Shown: positions 26,230-35,552, numbered from the stretch's first letter. The stretch: 62,910 nt of DNA from Hyphomicrobiales bacterium (GCA_900468065.1 UBTA01000031.1:1-62910); one strand, 5' to 3'. Made by a program: numbers and translations. Notes: a model not told the origin generated them from the sequence alone.

Positions 26230-27255
26230 TCAGTTGCTCGAGGTGATCTTGATGATCGCGCGAGGACGCTCGATGTAGGAAACGGTCGACATTTCGCCGT
26301 GGACCTCATCTCCCTTGCCAAGCGGAAGCTCGTAGGACGAAGCGTATTCGGGCAGGCCGATAGTGTTGACAGCCTGCTTGTTGTCAGCCGGGGCGTTGCG
26401 GGTCTGGTAGAGACCGTCAACAATTGGGCAAAGCAGTGCGGTGTCAGGATCGAGAAAATTCGTGTTCCCGATCTTGCCCTTCGAATAGGAATGAAGCTCG
26501 ACGTTGGTCGTGATCGGGAAGCCACGACGAACGTCCTCACGAAGCAGGCCGCCCATGCCGGATGTCGAGTTGAAATACTCGAAGGCCTTCTCGACTTTTG
26601 CGTGACGGACAATCTTCCGGTGGATGTTCTTACCCGCGATCAGTTTGTAACCACGGGCAAGGCCCTGGTATGCGCCCAGCTCGTCTTCTGCCTTTTCCAC
26701 GGCTTCGATGATCTCGGAGATAACATCAGTCGTTGCCGTGCCGAGTGCGAAGCTATGAGTGTTTTGCGTCAGGTTGAACAGCGCGAAGAGGTTCTGCGAC
26801 ACGTCGCCGTTCTTCTTCATAATCTGACCCTGAAGAGCGCCAGCTCGGATGAACTCACGCATCAAAGCGTTCTTTCTCTTCATCTTTTGCAGGACTTCCG
26901 TCAACTTCACGCTGAAGGCTTCCAGCTCGCTGTCGGTGCCAAATGCGCGGACGCCTTGGACAGACGCGGCCATGATGGTTTCCCACTGCGGGTAATAAGG
27001 AACCTTGATAAGGATGGACGAACGAACGTCATCATCAAGAGTTTCCTTTTTGCCGGACCCACGAGACGCTTCGTCGATCAGCTCCAAGGAGCCGTCCTTG
27101 CGGAATTCAATCAAAAGCTTGTCAGTCGCCTCACCCTGGTTGTTCCAAGGCAGAAGCTCTTCAAGGTCTTGAGCAATATGGGCTTCTTCGCTGATCGCCC
27201 CTGTGAGAGCGATCAAGTGATACGGGTCGTTTGCCGTAGGATTTAGAATTGGCAT
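26230..27255 (-). CDS. major capsid protein, lambda gpE family
   Basis: A 341-residue protein, the same length as lambda gpE. It begins MPILNPTANDPYHLIALTGAI and contains conserved blocks of this family (LPWNNQGEATDKLLIEF, RFIRAGALQG-type helix, KAFEYFNST). AAGGAG precedes the ATG. It follows the decoration protein and precedes a double hairpin. Forms the HK97-fold shell. Confidence 0.9.
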   Translation of the reverse strand: MPILNPTANDPYHLIALTGAISEEAHIAQDLEELLPWNNQGEATDKLLIEFRKDGSLELIDEASRGSGKKETLDDDVRSSILIKVPYYPQWETIMAASVQGVRAFGTDSELEAFSVKLTEVLQKMKRKNALMREFIRAGALQGQIMKKNGDVSQNLFALFNLTQNTHSFALGTATTDVISEIIEAVEKAEDELGAYQGLARGYKLIAGKNIHRKIVRHAKVEKAFEYFNSTSGMGGLLREDVRRGFPITTNVELHSYSKGKIGNTNFLDPDTALLCPIVDGLYQTRNAPADNKQAVNTIGLPEYASSYELPLGKGDEVHGEMSTVSYIERPRAIIKITSSN

Positions 27256-27297
27256 TACAAAACTCCTTGTTCATGTTTTGTTCTTTTCAGAACTAAA

Positions 27298-27702
27298 TTA
27301 GCGGACAATGACGCCGTGAAAATCGAAGAACGGTTGGACGGATGCGGCGGTGGCCGATCCCCCGGCGGAGGCAACGAACACGAGTGATTTCCCCTTCACC
27401 TCTGCGTCGCGCACCAGTACCGGGGCATCGCCAGGATCACTCCCGCGAAGCACAACGGCCAGTTTCATGCCTGGACCAGGGGCAGCGGGTGCAGACAGAT
27501 GAGACGAGGTCACCGGCTCATATTCGCCATCGATAAGGATGACGACCGTATTGGCGGCGTACCGTTCGATAGGATCAATACCAAGTAGCTCGTCACGATC
27601 TTCATCAGCAGCGCGTAATACAGCCTGCTCACGGGAACGAAATCCATTGGCTTCAGAAAGCGCCGAGGCTTCGTCGACCGGACCCATAATCATTCTTGCC
27701 AT
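27298..27702 (-). CDS. head decoration protein, lambda gpD-like
   Basis: A 134-residue protein between protease/scaffold and major capsid, the classic gpD place. GPGMKLAVVLRGSDPGDAPVLVRDAEVKG matches the beta-core of trimeric cement proteins. A strong GGAGGAGA ribosome site fits a protein needed in hundreds of copies. Confidence 0.85.
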   Translation of the reverse strand: MARMIMGPVDEASALSEANGFRSREQAVLRAADEDRDELLGIDPIERYAANTVVILIDGEYEPVTSSHLSAPAAPGPGMKLAVVLRGSDPGDAPVLVRDAEVKGKSLVFVASAGGSATAASVQPFFDFHGVIVR

Positions 27703-27722
27703 AACTTTTCTCCTCCGACCGC

Positions 27723-28169
27723 CTACTTGCGGCCCTTAAACGTGCTGTTTGCACGAGCGTAGATTTTCGTGGTGTCGATAACGGCGGCTCCTCGCTTGTG
27801 CGTGGATGGCTTTACGTCAGCGGCGGTGATGGTTGCCCCGGCGGAGATAAAGCCGCGCATGACAACCTTCAGCTCGGCTGAACGGGTGCCGAGCTTACGG
27901 AGGTCATTGATCTCTTTGAGCTTGCCGTAGGAACGAGCGAGGGAGCGAACCTCTTCGACTTCCTTCTTTTCTTCGTCAGTTTCTTCGCCGACGGGATCGT
28001 CGGCACGCTTTCCGCGAGCCTGATCCTCATCTTTTGCGGCTTCCGCGTCGGTAAATTCGCGCAGGCGCTTCGCACGAGCTACGACTTCATCGGAAGCATC
28101 CCCGTCTTCAGCGGCAACAACCGCAGCGAGAGCGTCCTCTGCTGCCGTTACAAGTTCTTCGAGTTCCAT
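27723..28169 (-). CDS. nested in-frame scaffold protein (Nu3-like)
   Basis: An internal ATG at residue 205 of the protease gene is preceded by AAGGAG with 9-nt spacing, much better than the main gene's own site. The product (148 aa, MELEELVTAAEDALAAVVAA and on) is the acidic helical scaffold domain alone. This is the same arrangement as lambda C/Nu3. Strong inference from the ribosome site; expression not shown. Confidence 0.7.
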   Translation of the reverse strand: MELEELVTAAEDALAAVVAAEDGDASDEVVARAKRLREFTDAEAAKDEDQARGKRADDPVGEETDEEKKEVEEVRSLARSYGKLKEINDLRKLGTRSAELKVVMRGFISAGATITAADVKPSTHKRGAAVIDTTKIYARANSTFKGRK

Positions 28170-28781
28170 TGGTTTCTTCTCCTTGGGGTTGGTTTCTAAG
28201 GCCCGCACCGTGGTCTTCGGCTTCGGGAAGGTTCGCTGTCCGCGAACGAATGCATTGGGGTCAGCGCCGACCGGCACGAGACTGGCTTCATGGAGCTGCC
28301 AACGTGCCACTCGCAGGAGTGGCACATCATCAGCACGTTCGATCAGTTCGGATTCGAGATGGCAGTAGCCAGCCGAGATTTGGCCGAAGAAACCTTCCTG
28401 GATATCCGCCAGGAGATGAGCATCCTTGTTGGATAGGACTGCAGTACCTACGACCGTCGGACCGTCGATCCTGACATTGTCGACGCGGCCGATCTGCGCA
28501 CGTAGCCCACTGTAGGTGTCATGGTTATCGAGCAACGGCATCTTGTGGACGCGGCTGAAATCCATACCGGCGACAACGAGAACCTCGTCCACCTCTATGT
28601 AGCCGCAGTCCTCAACCTCTGGGTTATTAATCCGGGGATCAGGCACCCAGATGCGGACCGGCGTCTCGGTCGTAATGACAATCTCGAAAGAGCGTGAAGC
28701 CGCATCAACAGTCGAAGGAAGGCCCGCAAACGCGCGTCTGCTTAGCGGCACTCCCATCTGTTTTGTCGTAGCTTTCGCCAT
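27723..28781 (-). CDS. prohead protease with C-terminal scaffold domain
   Basis: A 352-residue fusion. Residues 25-190 look like a phage prohead protease: the core HKMPLLDNHDTYSGLRAQIG gives the histidine block (LDNHD) and GQISAGYCH the Ser block. Residues 205-352 are an acidic helical scaffold. A late-motif copy lies 48 nt upstream. An internal ribosome site suggests the scaffold part is also made alone. Confidence 0.8.
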   Translation of the reverse strand: MAKATTKQMGVPLSRRAFAGLPSTVDAASRSFEIVITTETPVRIWVPDPRINNPEVEDCGYIEVDEVLVVAGMDFSRVHKMPLLDNHDTYSGLRAQIGRVDNVRIDGPTVVGTAVLSNKDAHLLADIQEGFFGQISAGYCHLESELIERADDVPLLRVARWQLHEASLVPVGADPNAFVRGQRTFPKPKTTVRALETNPKEKKPMELEELVTAAEDALAAVVAAEDGDASDEVVARAKRLREFTDAEAAKDEDQARGKRADDPVGEETDEEKKEVEEVRSLARSYGKLKEINDLRKLGTRSAELKVVMRGFISAGATITAADVKPSTHKRGAAVIDTTKIYARANSTFKGRK

Positions 28782-28829
28782 TCCTGCTTCTCAGTTACCT
28801 TTACTAAGAAGCAGTCTGCGCAGGGTCTC

Positions 28830-28840
28830 GTGCAAGATTC
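28830..28840 (-). promoter_or_regulatory. late-operon motif GAATCTTGCAC, copy 3
   Basis: In the 87-bp gap between portal and protease genes, 48 nt before the protease start. The context CCATC-GAATCTTGCAC-G is shared almost fully with copies 2 and 4. Confidence 0.55.
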
Positions 28841-28868
28841 GATGGCGCGGCCGAAAAAAGTTTGCGGC

Positions 28869-30614
28869 CTAAGAAAAAATCGATTTGCCCGAAAAATTCT
28901 GCTGACCGGCTGGGTCTGACGGGTCCGAAGGATTGAGGTCCTCCGGCTTCGCCAGGGTGATCGGAGCACGGAACGGCTCGTCTTCCCACTTCTTTTTCAG
29001 CTCGGCCGACATCTCTGGCAAGCCAAAACGGGCACGCATAATGGTCTCGATATCCGCCGTCGGCGTGATGAGACCAGCGCGGATGGCGGCACCGATGCTC
29101 TCGATGTTTTCCACTGGGTCGGCGTCCTCGGACTTCCAACCTTCTTGGCTGGCGTAGCGCATGCCGGTTCTCTTGGCGTCCTTAAAGTCTTTGAGGTTCT
29201 GCCGGTCGATCTGACGGATGTTCAGACCGAGTTCCGCAACGCCAATTTCGCGAGAGATGAGCCCGGCGTTGATTGCCTTGATCGTTGCTTCGACATCCTG
29301 AACTGGCTGGATATGGCCACGCGGTGCCATCATCCATTCCGGCTTAATGTGCTGCTCTATGGTCGTTCCTGCAGGCGGCGACCATAGGCTGAGCAGGTAT
29401 GCACGCTGCACGAACCGAGCGAAGAAACGGCGAAGCGCAGGAACGATGAAGCCATACCCAATGTGTTCAAAAAACTTGGACATCAACAACATCTGGACAC
29501 GCATGGAACGGTCATTAACTTCGCCAAGCTCGTAGGTCAGCATCTCAACCGAAATTCCGAAAGCGACTGCAACCTCTGTCATCGCCGTCCGGATGTACGG
29601 ACCAAAGTTGCCATCGGTCGGTGGCATGTCGGCGAACGTCACTTCATGACCAGGCGGCAGGTTCGTCGCCGTGCCTGAGTCTGGATTGATGAGTTCTGGC
29701 GTTTCCTCCTCATCCCAGCCTTCGCCGTCCACCGGCGCGGGCGACGTGTAAAACAGGGTATGCTTGGATTGGATCGCCTTCTTCTCGATTTCGTGCAACA
29801 TGTAGTGCCGCATCATCTCCAGGGTCGGAAGTGATGACGCACCCCAAGGCATGCCACGATCAGACGTTGACCGGTGCGGTTTGTAGATGTGGATGACGTG
29901 CTCCGCATCGAACCTGGTCGGTTCAAGCGGTGATCCTTTGCCGGTGGCGTTCCAGTCTTTAGGGTGAACAGTGTAAAGCCAATAGGCCACGACACGGCCG
30001 AGATCATCCTTTTCGATGCCGTCGCGGACCCAGTGGCCATTATCAAGCTGTCGGTGCCAACCCATAGGGCAGTGATCGGCTTCCCAAATGGCGACCTTGT
30101 AGTCGATCCCGCTGGCGGTAACGTAGTTCCTCTTGCCGGTGTCGATCATGACCGCGAAGACTTCGCCGTCGACGAAGAGATGCTGGGCGAGTTGGCTGAC
30201 CAGGGTCGGCGCAGTCAGGACGCCGCGCACATCGATATCGGAGTCGAACTTGACCCAAAGGATTTGCAGCTCAGGATCGTCGATGATCGGCGTGATGCCG
30301 CTGCCAACCACGTTGGAAACGAGCTGGCTGACGGCATGTTTGTAATAGCTGAAGTTCACCATAGCCTGACGGCTACGGGCACGCATGGTCAGGATTTCGC
30401 CGTTGACACTGTTAGGGCCGACATCCATCGGAGCATCGAATTTTTCTGACAGGCTCGCTGCTGCGTGATACGTCCGACCACCTTTGAAATATCCTGCCAT
30501 GCCGCCGACGGAGCTGCGGGTATATCCGACCGACCCCGACGCCGTGCGCCAGCGGGCGGCTGGAGGTCTTGCAGTTGGGCGTGCTGGTGATCTGGCCCCA
30601 ATTCGTTTCGACAT
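28869..30614 (-). CDS. portal protein, lambda gpB family
   Basis: A 581-residue portal. Family landmarks include RSRQAMVNFSYYKHAVSQLVSNVVGSGI (about 80-108), the HIYKPHRSTSDRGMPWGASSLPTLE block, and RSMRVQMLLMSKFFEHI. It forms the dodecameric DNA gate at one capsid vertex. The start overlaps the stop of the gpW-like gene (TGATG). The acidic C-terminal tail is variable. Confidence 0.9.
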   Translation of the reverse strand: MSKRIGARSPARPTARPPAARWRTASGSVGYTRSSVGGMAGYFKGGRTYHAAASLSEKFDAPMDVGPNSVNGEILTMRARSRQAMVNFSYYKHAVSQLVSNVVGSGITPIIDDPELQILWVKFDSDIDVRGVLTAPTLVSQLAQHLFVDGEVFAVMIDTGKRNYVTASGIDYKVAIWEADHCPMGWHRQLDNGHWVRDGIEKDDLGRVVAYWLYTVHPKDWNATGKGSPLEPTRFDAEHVIHIYKPHRSTSDRGMPWGASSLPTLEMMRHYMLHEIEKKAIQSKHTLFYTSPAPVDGEGWDEEETPELINPDSGTATNLPPGHEVTFADMPPTDGNFGPYIRTAMTEVAVAFGISVEMLTYELGEVNDRSMRVQMLLMSKFFEHIGYGFIVPALRRFFARFVQRAYLLSLWSPPAGTTIEQHIKPEWMMAPRGHIQPVQDVEATIKAINAGLISREIGVAELGLNIRQIDRQNLKDFKDAKRTGMRYASQEGWKSEDADPVENIESIGAAIRAGLITPTADIETIMRARFGLPEMSAELKKKWEDEPFRAPITLAKPEDLNPSDPSDPAGQQNFSGKSIFS

Positions 30615-30874
30615 CAGTAGCTACCTCTCTGCGATACTGACCACATGCGAGGGCCACGCCGCTTCATTCTTATGGGGGTTAGGATACCGTCGAGTTCGGC
30701 CAGGCGCTCAGTGAGCCAGACCAAGTTTTGCACGATCTTGCTGTCCTCTTTTTTGGTGACGCTGCCGAACGACGGATTAGAGGTGGCCTGCATTGTGCTG
30801 GCCAAAGCCTCCTGGTTCGACTTGATCATGTCGAGGATGATCGCCTTGTCTGTGATTGTGGAAAATGGGTTCAT
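30614..30874 (-). CDS. gpW-like head-tail joining protein
   Basis: An 86-residue protein between terminase large subunit and portal, the fixed place of lambda gpW. Helical N-half and charged C-half fit. Overlaps both neighbours. The call is mainly syntenic. Confidence 0.7.
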   Translation of the reverse strand: MNPFSTITDKAIILDMIKSNQEALASTMQATSNPSFGSVTKKEDSKIVQNLVWLTERLAELDGILTPIRMKRRGPRMWSVSQRGSY

Positions 30875-33009
30875 CCAACGCGTCCTGTCTTAAATCGCTT
30901 AATTTTCGTCTTTGGTGGCGTAGGTGCGGCATCAGCGACGCGATTGTTCACTATATGTTCTTTTAGAGGTCGAGACCTGGCGAGCTGTGATTGTGGTTCT
31001 GGCGCATCAAGCGGTACAACGGCGTTCAAGCGCTCGGTGGCCGGTGCTGATTTATCGACGCCTGAATACATAACTTCTCCGGTGATCGGATCGTGGTTCG
31101 TCTCTGGTATTCGGAGCGTGTCAGCTGCAAGATTCAAGTCCTTCCACTTTTTGGCATAGGAGGCCTGGAGACCCTTCAGGGCGGCATGGGCATACGCCAA
31201 GCACATCCATTGCTCTTCGGCGCGGCTGCCCTTCTTATCTCTCCAGTGATATCGCCCGTCTTTCCGATATCGCTCCTGGCAGACCAGCTTGTCGATAAAA
31301 GCTTCGCCCAACGCCAGAGGCACCATTGGAACCTTGTCGCCTGCATACTGAACCAGCTTGAAAATGGCGTCGCGCGATAGATGTGAATCGATGGAGTAGT
31401 AGGTGCCGCTGTTCTTATTCTTGGAACGGAGCTTGGGCCATTCGAAATCCTTACGATGTGAGTTTCCCTTGATGGCCCAGATGTTCCTGAAGAGTGGAAA
31501 CGAGTTGCAGAACAGACGCGTGGCATCCGCAACGCCTCGGGTATTACTGCCCAGGTCGATGGCAGCGGCGGCGATCTTCATAGGTTTGCCGTCACGTTTA
31601 TAGAAGGTGCGATCAAGAAGTGCCCGCAGCTCTAGGTCTGAGGAACGGTCACCTGGCTCGCCAAAGATTGTCCAATGACCGATGACGCGGAACTGGCCAT
31701 GGCGGTTCCAGCCGACCACCTGCAACTCACGCGATTGAACCTGTTCTAAGATTGATCCTTCCTTGTTATCCTGGGTGTCACCCCCGGCCGTCAGCACAAC
31801 GACATCGTCAGGCACCTCCGCCACGTACGGCACAAGCAATGCTTTGAGGGTCTTCGGCTCCACGGCGCTGGTTGTGTATTCATCCCAAACCCAACCGCGT
31901 TGGTTGTTGGTGAAGTTCTTTAACTTCTCCGGATCACCCTGTGCCGACAGGAATGCCTGGGTGATCTTCTTCCAGGAGGCTTGACCGGCGAACGACAACC
32001 ATTGTGGAATATGGAAACCCCAGTGCCCGGGCGTGGTCGAAACGGACGTGGGTAGGTATTCCATCGTCTCGTCGATAGCCCATTTGTCGGTCTCCGTGAT
32101 GCGGCGCTTTATGCTGATACATTCCGCGCCCGAGCACTGATACCAGGCCTCCTTCACGAAGCCTGTCGTCTCGTCGCATGCCCACTTGAAGCCGAAAGGC
32201 GTATCTCGATCACCCCACTCCATGATCTGCTGGGTGCCGCAGTGAGGGCATAGAATATAGGGATATCGCTGGTCAGACTTCTCCCAACGGGCAAAGGTTC
32301 GGCAGTCCTCTTTCGAGAGCGGCGTCGATCCAAGGGCTAACGTTGTGTGCCAGTATTCGCCGCCACGCTCTTTGAAGTTGGTTGCCTTGTCGCCCTGGGG
32401 TCCGCCCTTCTTTGAGGCCCATCCAGACGCAGAATATTCATCGCCAAAGTTGCGCTTTGAGCCGTAACGACGGAAATTATCGTCGGATGTCGCGCCGACC
32501 AGGCGGATAGAACCCCCATTGGCGAACTGAATAAAGGTCAGAGTACCGGGCAGACGCTGATCCTTCAAGGCGGCACAGCATTCGATCATCGGTTCGATGA
32601 CTTCTTTGGCAAACAACTCCGCCGCATCGTCCGTAGGCTGTGCAATCGTGATCGCTTCGCCGAGATAGCCTACGAAATAGGCAGCCATGGCGGCAATGAA
32701 CATCGACCAGCCCACGCGAGTGGCCTTCAGGATTGTAATATCGGTGCATTCGTCGCACATGAAGGCGTCGGCAATGGCACGCTGGTAGCCGGTGAACTTC
32801 AACCAGCCTTCGCGCTGGCTCTGGTTACCGGCAAGGCGGATGTTTTTGCTGACCCAAACGGTCGGCATCATGAAATCCGGCATCTTGAGGATATCGTTTC
32901 GCAGCAGCACACGGTCCTTGTCGAACAACCGGATACTTTCACCCATCAAGTCGTGCGGGACAGACCCTGACGGATCACCAATATGCTGAAACGGAACCGG
33001 GAGACGCAC
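30871..33009 (-). CDS. terminase large subunit, lambda gpA family
   Basis: A 712-residue packaging ATPase/nuclease. ILKATRVGWSMFIAA is the variant Walker A of the gpA family. NFGDEYSASGWASKKGG carries the Walker B acidic pair. LCPHCGTQQIMEWGD is a zinc-ribbon-like CxxC typical of the family, with ALTAGGDTQDN starting the nuclease domain. It cuts concatemers at cos and drives packaging. One near-match to the late motif lies inside the gene (31126-31135). Confidence 0.93.
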   Translation of the reverse strand: MRLPVPFQHIGDPSGSVPHDLMGESIRLFDKDRVLLRNDILKMPDFMMPTVWVSKNIRLAGNQSQREGWLKFTGYQRAIADAFMCDECTDITILKATRVGWSMFIAAMAAYFVGYLGEAITIAQPTDDAAELFAKEVIEPMIECCAALKDQRLPGTLTFIQFANGGSIRLVGATSDDNFRRYGSKRNFGDEYSASGWASKKGGPQGDKATNFKERGGEYWHTTLALGSTPLSKEDCRTFARWEKSDQRYPYILCPHCGTQQIMEWGDRDTPFGFKWACDETTGFVKEAWYQCSGAECISIKRRITETDKWAIDETMEYLPTSVSTTPGHWGFHIPQWLSFAGQASWKKITQAFLSAQGDPEKLKNFTNNQRGWVWDEYTTSAVEPKTLKALLVPYVAEVPDDVVVLTAGGDTQDNKEGSILEQVQSRELQVVGWNRHGQFRVIGHWTIFGEPGDRSSDLELRALLDRTFYKRDGKPMKIAAAAIDLGSNTRGVADATRLFCNSFPLFRNIWAIKGNSHRKDFEWPKLRSKNKNSGTYYSIDSHLSRDAIFKLVQYAGDKVPMVPLALGEAFIDKLVCQERYRKDGRYHWRDKKGSRAEEQWMCLAYAHAALKGLQASYAKKWKDLNLAADTLRIPETNHDPITGEVMYSGVDKSAPATERLNAVVPLDAPEPQSQLARSRPLKEHIVNNRVADAAPTPPKTKIKRFKTGRVG

Positions 33010-33012
33010 AGG

Positions 33013-33591
33013 CTACTCCTCGATTTCGTCAACCATGATGACCTGGAGACGTGCCATGACCTCACGGCACTGCTCATCTGCAATCTTGTGCACGTGAGCA
33101 GCGATGGAGGACTCGACATTGGCTGCGATAACGTCCGGGATTTTGCTGACAATGCTCTTCACTTCACCATAATCACGGGTCATTTCGGCATAAACGTACT
33201 CAGTTGTGACCACTGTGCGCATCAGTTTGGCCGCTTCGATCTGAGTTATGTTCGCCGAATGCTTGATCTTTCGGGCCTTGGATTGGGCCTCATTCTCATT
33301 CCCGTCGACGCTTTCGTACTTGGCGATTGCAGCCTTCACGGCTTCGTCCATCAGCCACTTGACGACTGCGGAAACGTCGAAAATCCAGGGTGTTCCGGTC
33401 GAAACATCGGCCTGTTGCACGACTGGACACCCCTTCGCTGGCCAGCCCATAATGGTGTTACGATGATAGCCGAGCAGGCTCGCAAGCTGGCTGGCGTTCA
33501 CATGCCTGACAATAAGGGGTGGTGCTGACGGATCGGGCGGATTTCCGCCTGGATTGTGCAGCGGGTCGCGTGAGCGGTCGATCTTCGACAT
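33013..33591 (-). CDS. terminase small subunit, Nu1-like
   Basis: A 192-residue protein with an N-terminal winged HTH (SQLASLLGYHRNTIMGWPAKGCPVV, about 32-56) that would bind cosB, a helical middle, and a C-terminal part for large-subunit contact. It starts 3 nt upstream of the large subunit. The late-motif copy 4 is 45 nt upstream. Confidence 0.85.
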   Translation of the reverse strand: MSKIDRSRDPLHNPGGNPPDPSAPPLIVRHVNASQLASLLGYHRNTIMGWPAKGCPVVQQADVSTGTPWIFDVSAVVKWLMDEAVKAAIAKYESVDGNENEAQSKARKIKHSANITQIEAAKLMRTVVTTEYVYAEMTRDYGEVKSIVSKIPDVIAANVESSIAAHVHKIADEQCREVMARLQVIMVDEIEE

Positions 33592-33780
33592 TAGATTTTC
33601 CAGGGTTTAAGCCTGGAAACATTACGCTTTTTGCCGGTGCAAGATTCAATGGCGGCAGAAAATGCCCTGAGTTTTCAGAGGGTGATGCTGCACAACCGGT
33701 ATTCAAAACTCTAAAATTCGCGGACGGATGCGGCCTCCAATCCACCGCATGCTAGCTAAAGGGCCAGGGGCCCCGTCGGC
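33592..33780. other. candidate cos region
   Basis: A 189-bp non-coding stretch between the terminase small-subunit gene and the accessory operon. In lambda-like phages cos lies here. It contains GGGGCCCC (palindrome near 33764-33771) and short dyads, but no recognised cos sequence. The call rests on synteny. Confidence 0.35.
33637..33647 (-). promoter_or_regulatory. late-operon motif GAATCTTGCAC, copy 4
   Basis: Lies 45 nt before the terminase small-subunit start, at the head of the packaging/head operon. Preceding bases (GCCATT) resemble those of copies 2 and 3. Confidence 0.5.
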
Positions 33781-34104
33781 TTATTGAGCGGCCTGGCGCT
33801 GGGCCACGATTGCATTGCAGACCTCTGGGCCGTCGAAATGTGTGCGAACCTGTGGCTTGCCTCTTACCGTCGTGTACGGCTCTGCTGCCCGATAGGCGGA
33901 GATAATCTGCTGGATCGTTGACGCGGGGAAACCATGTTTAAGCGCTCCTTCAAGGTATTGCAGGAGCGTCTCGACGTGGCATTTGGCCACCAACTCATCA
34001 TCGTCAACAAGGTTTACGATGTCACATAGGAAGAAGATTGGGGTGCGAAATGCCATGTTGTCACGGTTATCGACAATCTGTTGAACGCGTTCTTCCTCTG
34101 TCAT
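33781..34104 (-). CDS. hypothetical prophage protein, last of a five-gene operon
   Basis: A 107-residue helical acidic protein. It is the downstream end of five leftward genes (35411 to 33781), each overlapping the next by ATGA or similar. No domain recognised. The operon lies just upstream of the terminase region. Confidence 0.5.
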   Translation of the reverse strand: MTEEERVQQIVDNRDNMAFRTPIFFLCDIVNLVDDDELVAKCHVETLLQYLEGALKHGFPASTIQQIISAYRAAEPYTTVRGKPQVRTHFDGPEVCNAIVAQRQAAQ

Positions 34105-34367
34105 CCCTTAACCTCCAACACCACTGACACTAATCCCTCCTCGCTGACCAGCTCCTCTCGGCTCAGCACCTTCACCTCGCGAACGTCGAGCAGGTCGTGG
34201 ACGCCATCTGCGCGGTACTGCATCGTGTCCGCGAACACGAGATATTCGAACGGAGTGCCAAGAACCATCTTGATGACCTCAGAGCCGCGCACCTTGATGA
34301 ACTTATTGCTCAATGGGCCTGGGCCGATGATTTCGACGGGGCCAATGTCGTTTGTGTATTCTGTCAT
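34101..34367 (-). CDS. hypothetical prophage protein
   Basis: An 88-residue beta-rich protein with a 4-nt overlap on both sides. KFIKVRGSEVIKMVLGTPFEYLVF suggests a small barrel. Unknown function. Confidence 0.5.
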   Translation of the reverse strand: MTEYTNDIGPVEIIGPGPLSNKFIKVRGSEVIKMVLGTPFEYLVFADTMQYRADGVHDLLDVREVKVLSREELVSEEGLVSVVLEVKG

Positions 34368-34588
34368 ACCTGCACCTCATCGCCGAGCACCGTAACAGAC
34401 CCATCCGGTTCAGCGACGCAGATTGTGTAGCCAGTGCCGAGCGTGGACTTGTCCGCACGAGAATAGGCCTCGATCATCTTCGGGTGCGTGGCGAGCTTAT
34501 AGATAAACTCTCGGGAAACAAACGCGGCACCGCCGCTGGGCTGGTTGTACACTCCGATGATTTCGATATCCTTGGCGATCTTCATCAC
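34364..34588 (-). CDS. hypothetical prophage protein
   Basis: A 74-residue protein. Start is GTG at 34588 or ATG at 34585; both overlap the upstream stop. Contains a C-terminal GTGYTICVAEPDGSVTVLGDE strand pair. No family recognised. Confidence 0.5.
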   Translation of the reverse strand: MMKIAKDIEIIGVYNQPSGGAAFVSREFIYKLATHPKMIEAYSRADKSTLGTGYTICVAEPDGSVTVLGDEVQV

Positions 34589-35112
34589 GCTCTCCCCCTT
34601 ACCGATGTCGGATGCGCTTTTAATGCTCGAACGCGCTCCCGAGCGGTCTGGGGCTTCGGCTGCTCATCGGTCACGGCAGCGATCATCTTAATGAGTGCGG
34701 GCTTGGCGGTCTCGAACATCGTCTCCAGATATTCGCGGTCAAGCTGTTTCATCAAGTGATGCCACCGGGTAACCTCGTGGGCACGCTTCATATATTCAAG
34801 CTTTTCTGTGCGAGCTTGTAGGACCTGCAGCTTCAGTTCGTCCGCCTGACCATCGGTACCCGGCTCTTCAACCAGACTATACCGGCGGCAAAGGTTGTAT
34901 TGGGTGTCGCCAAGGGTGATCCATGGCGTCTCCTCATTACCTCGCAAGGCTGGCTCCACCACGCAAACGAACTCGCCTGCGAAACCATCCGGCTCCAGGC
35001 TAATGACCTTGTGAACGTCCGTACCATCGCGGGTGACCAAGTCACCGACGCCGTAAGTGCCGTCCTGGGAGCGATAGCCGCCGTTGATGATATCTCCGGT
35101 AATAGTGCTCAT
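34585..35112 (-). CDS. hypothetical prophage protein with N-terminal barrel-like and C-terminal helical parts
   Basis: A 175-residue protein. Residues 1-75 are beta-rich, with GVGDLVTRDGTDVHKVI and EFVCVV, like a small SH3-type barrel. Residues 95-150 are helical. Overlaps both neighbours. Function unknown. Confidence 0.5.
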   Translation of the reverse strand: MSTITGDIINGGYRSQDGTYGVGDLVTRDGTDVHKVISLEPDGFAGEFVCVVEPALRGNEETPWITLGDTQYNLCRRYSLVEEPGTDGQADELKLQVLQARTEKLEYMKRAHEVTRWHHLMKQLDREYLETMFETAKPALIKMIAAVTDEQPKPQTARERVRALKAHPTSVRGRA

Positions 35113-35411
35113 CCCGCCACCTCTGGGCTCTTCATCCGATAGATGTCGAATAACAGGTCAATGATCGTTTGGATGAACATCTGGTGCAGGTCTTCAGCAA
35201 TAACGGTATTGCTCCCCAAAGCGCGTTCGTCGCCCCTGACGTTCTTGAGATGGTGGATAACGCTCATCACCGTCATCGCAGCCGCCTGAAATTCAATCTC
35301 GTCGGCTGGGTGGGCTTGCTCGACCAGCTGCTTTCCAAAACGTTCGCGGATGAAGGCGAAATTATAGAGGCCTTGACCGACTACGTATGCGGGGCCGTTC
35401 TTGATAGACAT
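35109..35411 (-). CDS. hypothetical prophage protein, first of the five-gene operon
   Basis: A 100-residue helical protein heading the coupled operon. Its promoter should lie in 35412-35552, between it and the divergent gene. No recognised domain. Confidence 0.5.
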   Translation of the reverse strand: MSIKNGPAYVVGQGLYNFAFIRERFGKQLVEQAHPADEIEFQAAAMTVMSVIHHLKNVRGDERALGSNTVIAEDLHQMFIQTIIDLLFDIYRMKSPEVAG

Positions 35412-35552
35412 AGACGCGTCTCCCTACGCGTTTCGATACCTAAGATTGTTCGTCGTCGGCTTGTCGGCCGCAAGCCCAACCCGTTGATTTTCTTTTGCGA
35501 GCGTGCAATCTCTGGTCGCGAATATTGGAAAAACGAGGGAGCGTAACAATCC

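Noticed and set aside
31126-31135. Fifth near-copy of the late motif inside the terminase gene
   Set aside because: Lacks the final C and is 251 nt from the next start, so it does not fit the spacing rule.
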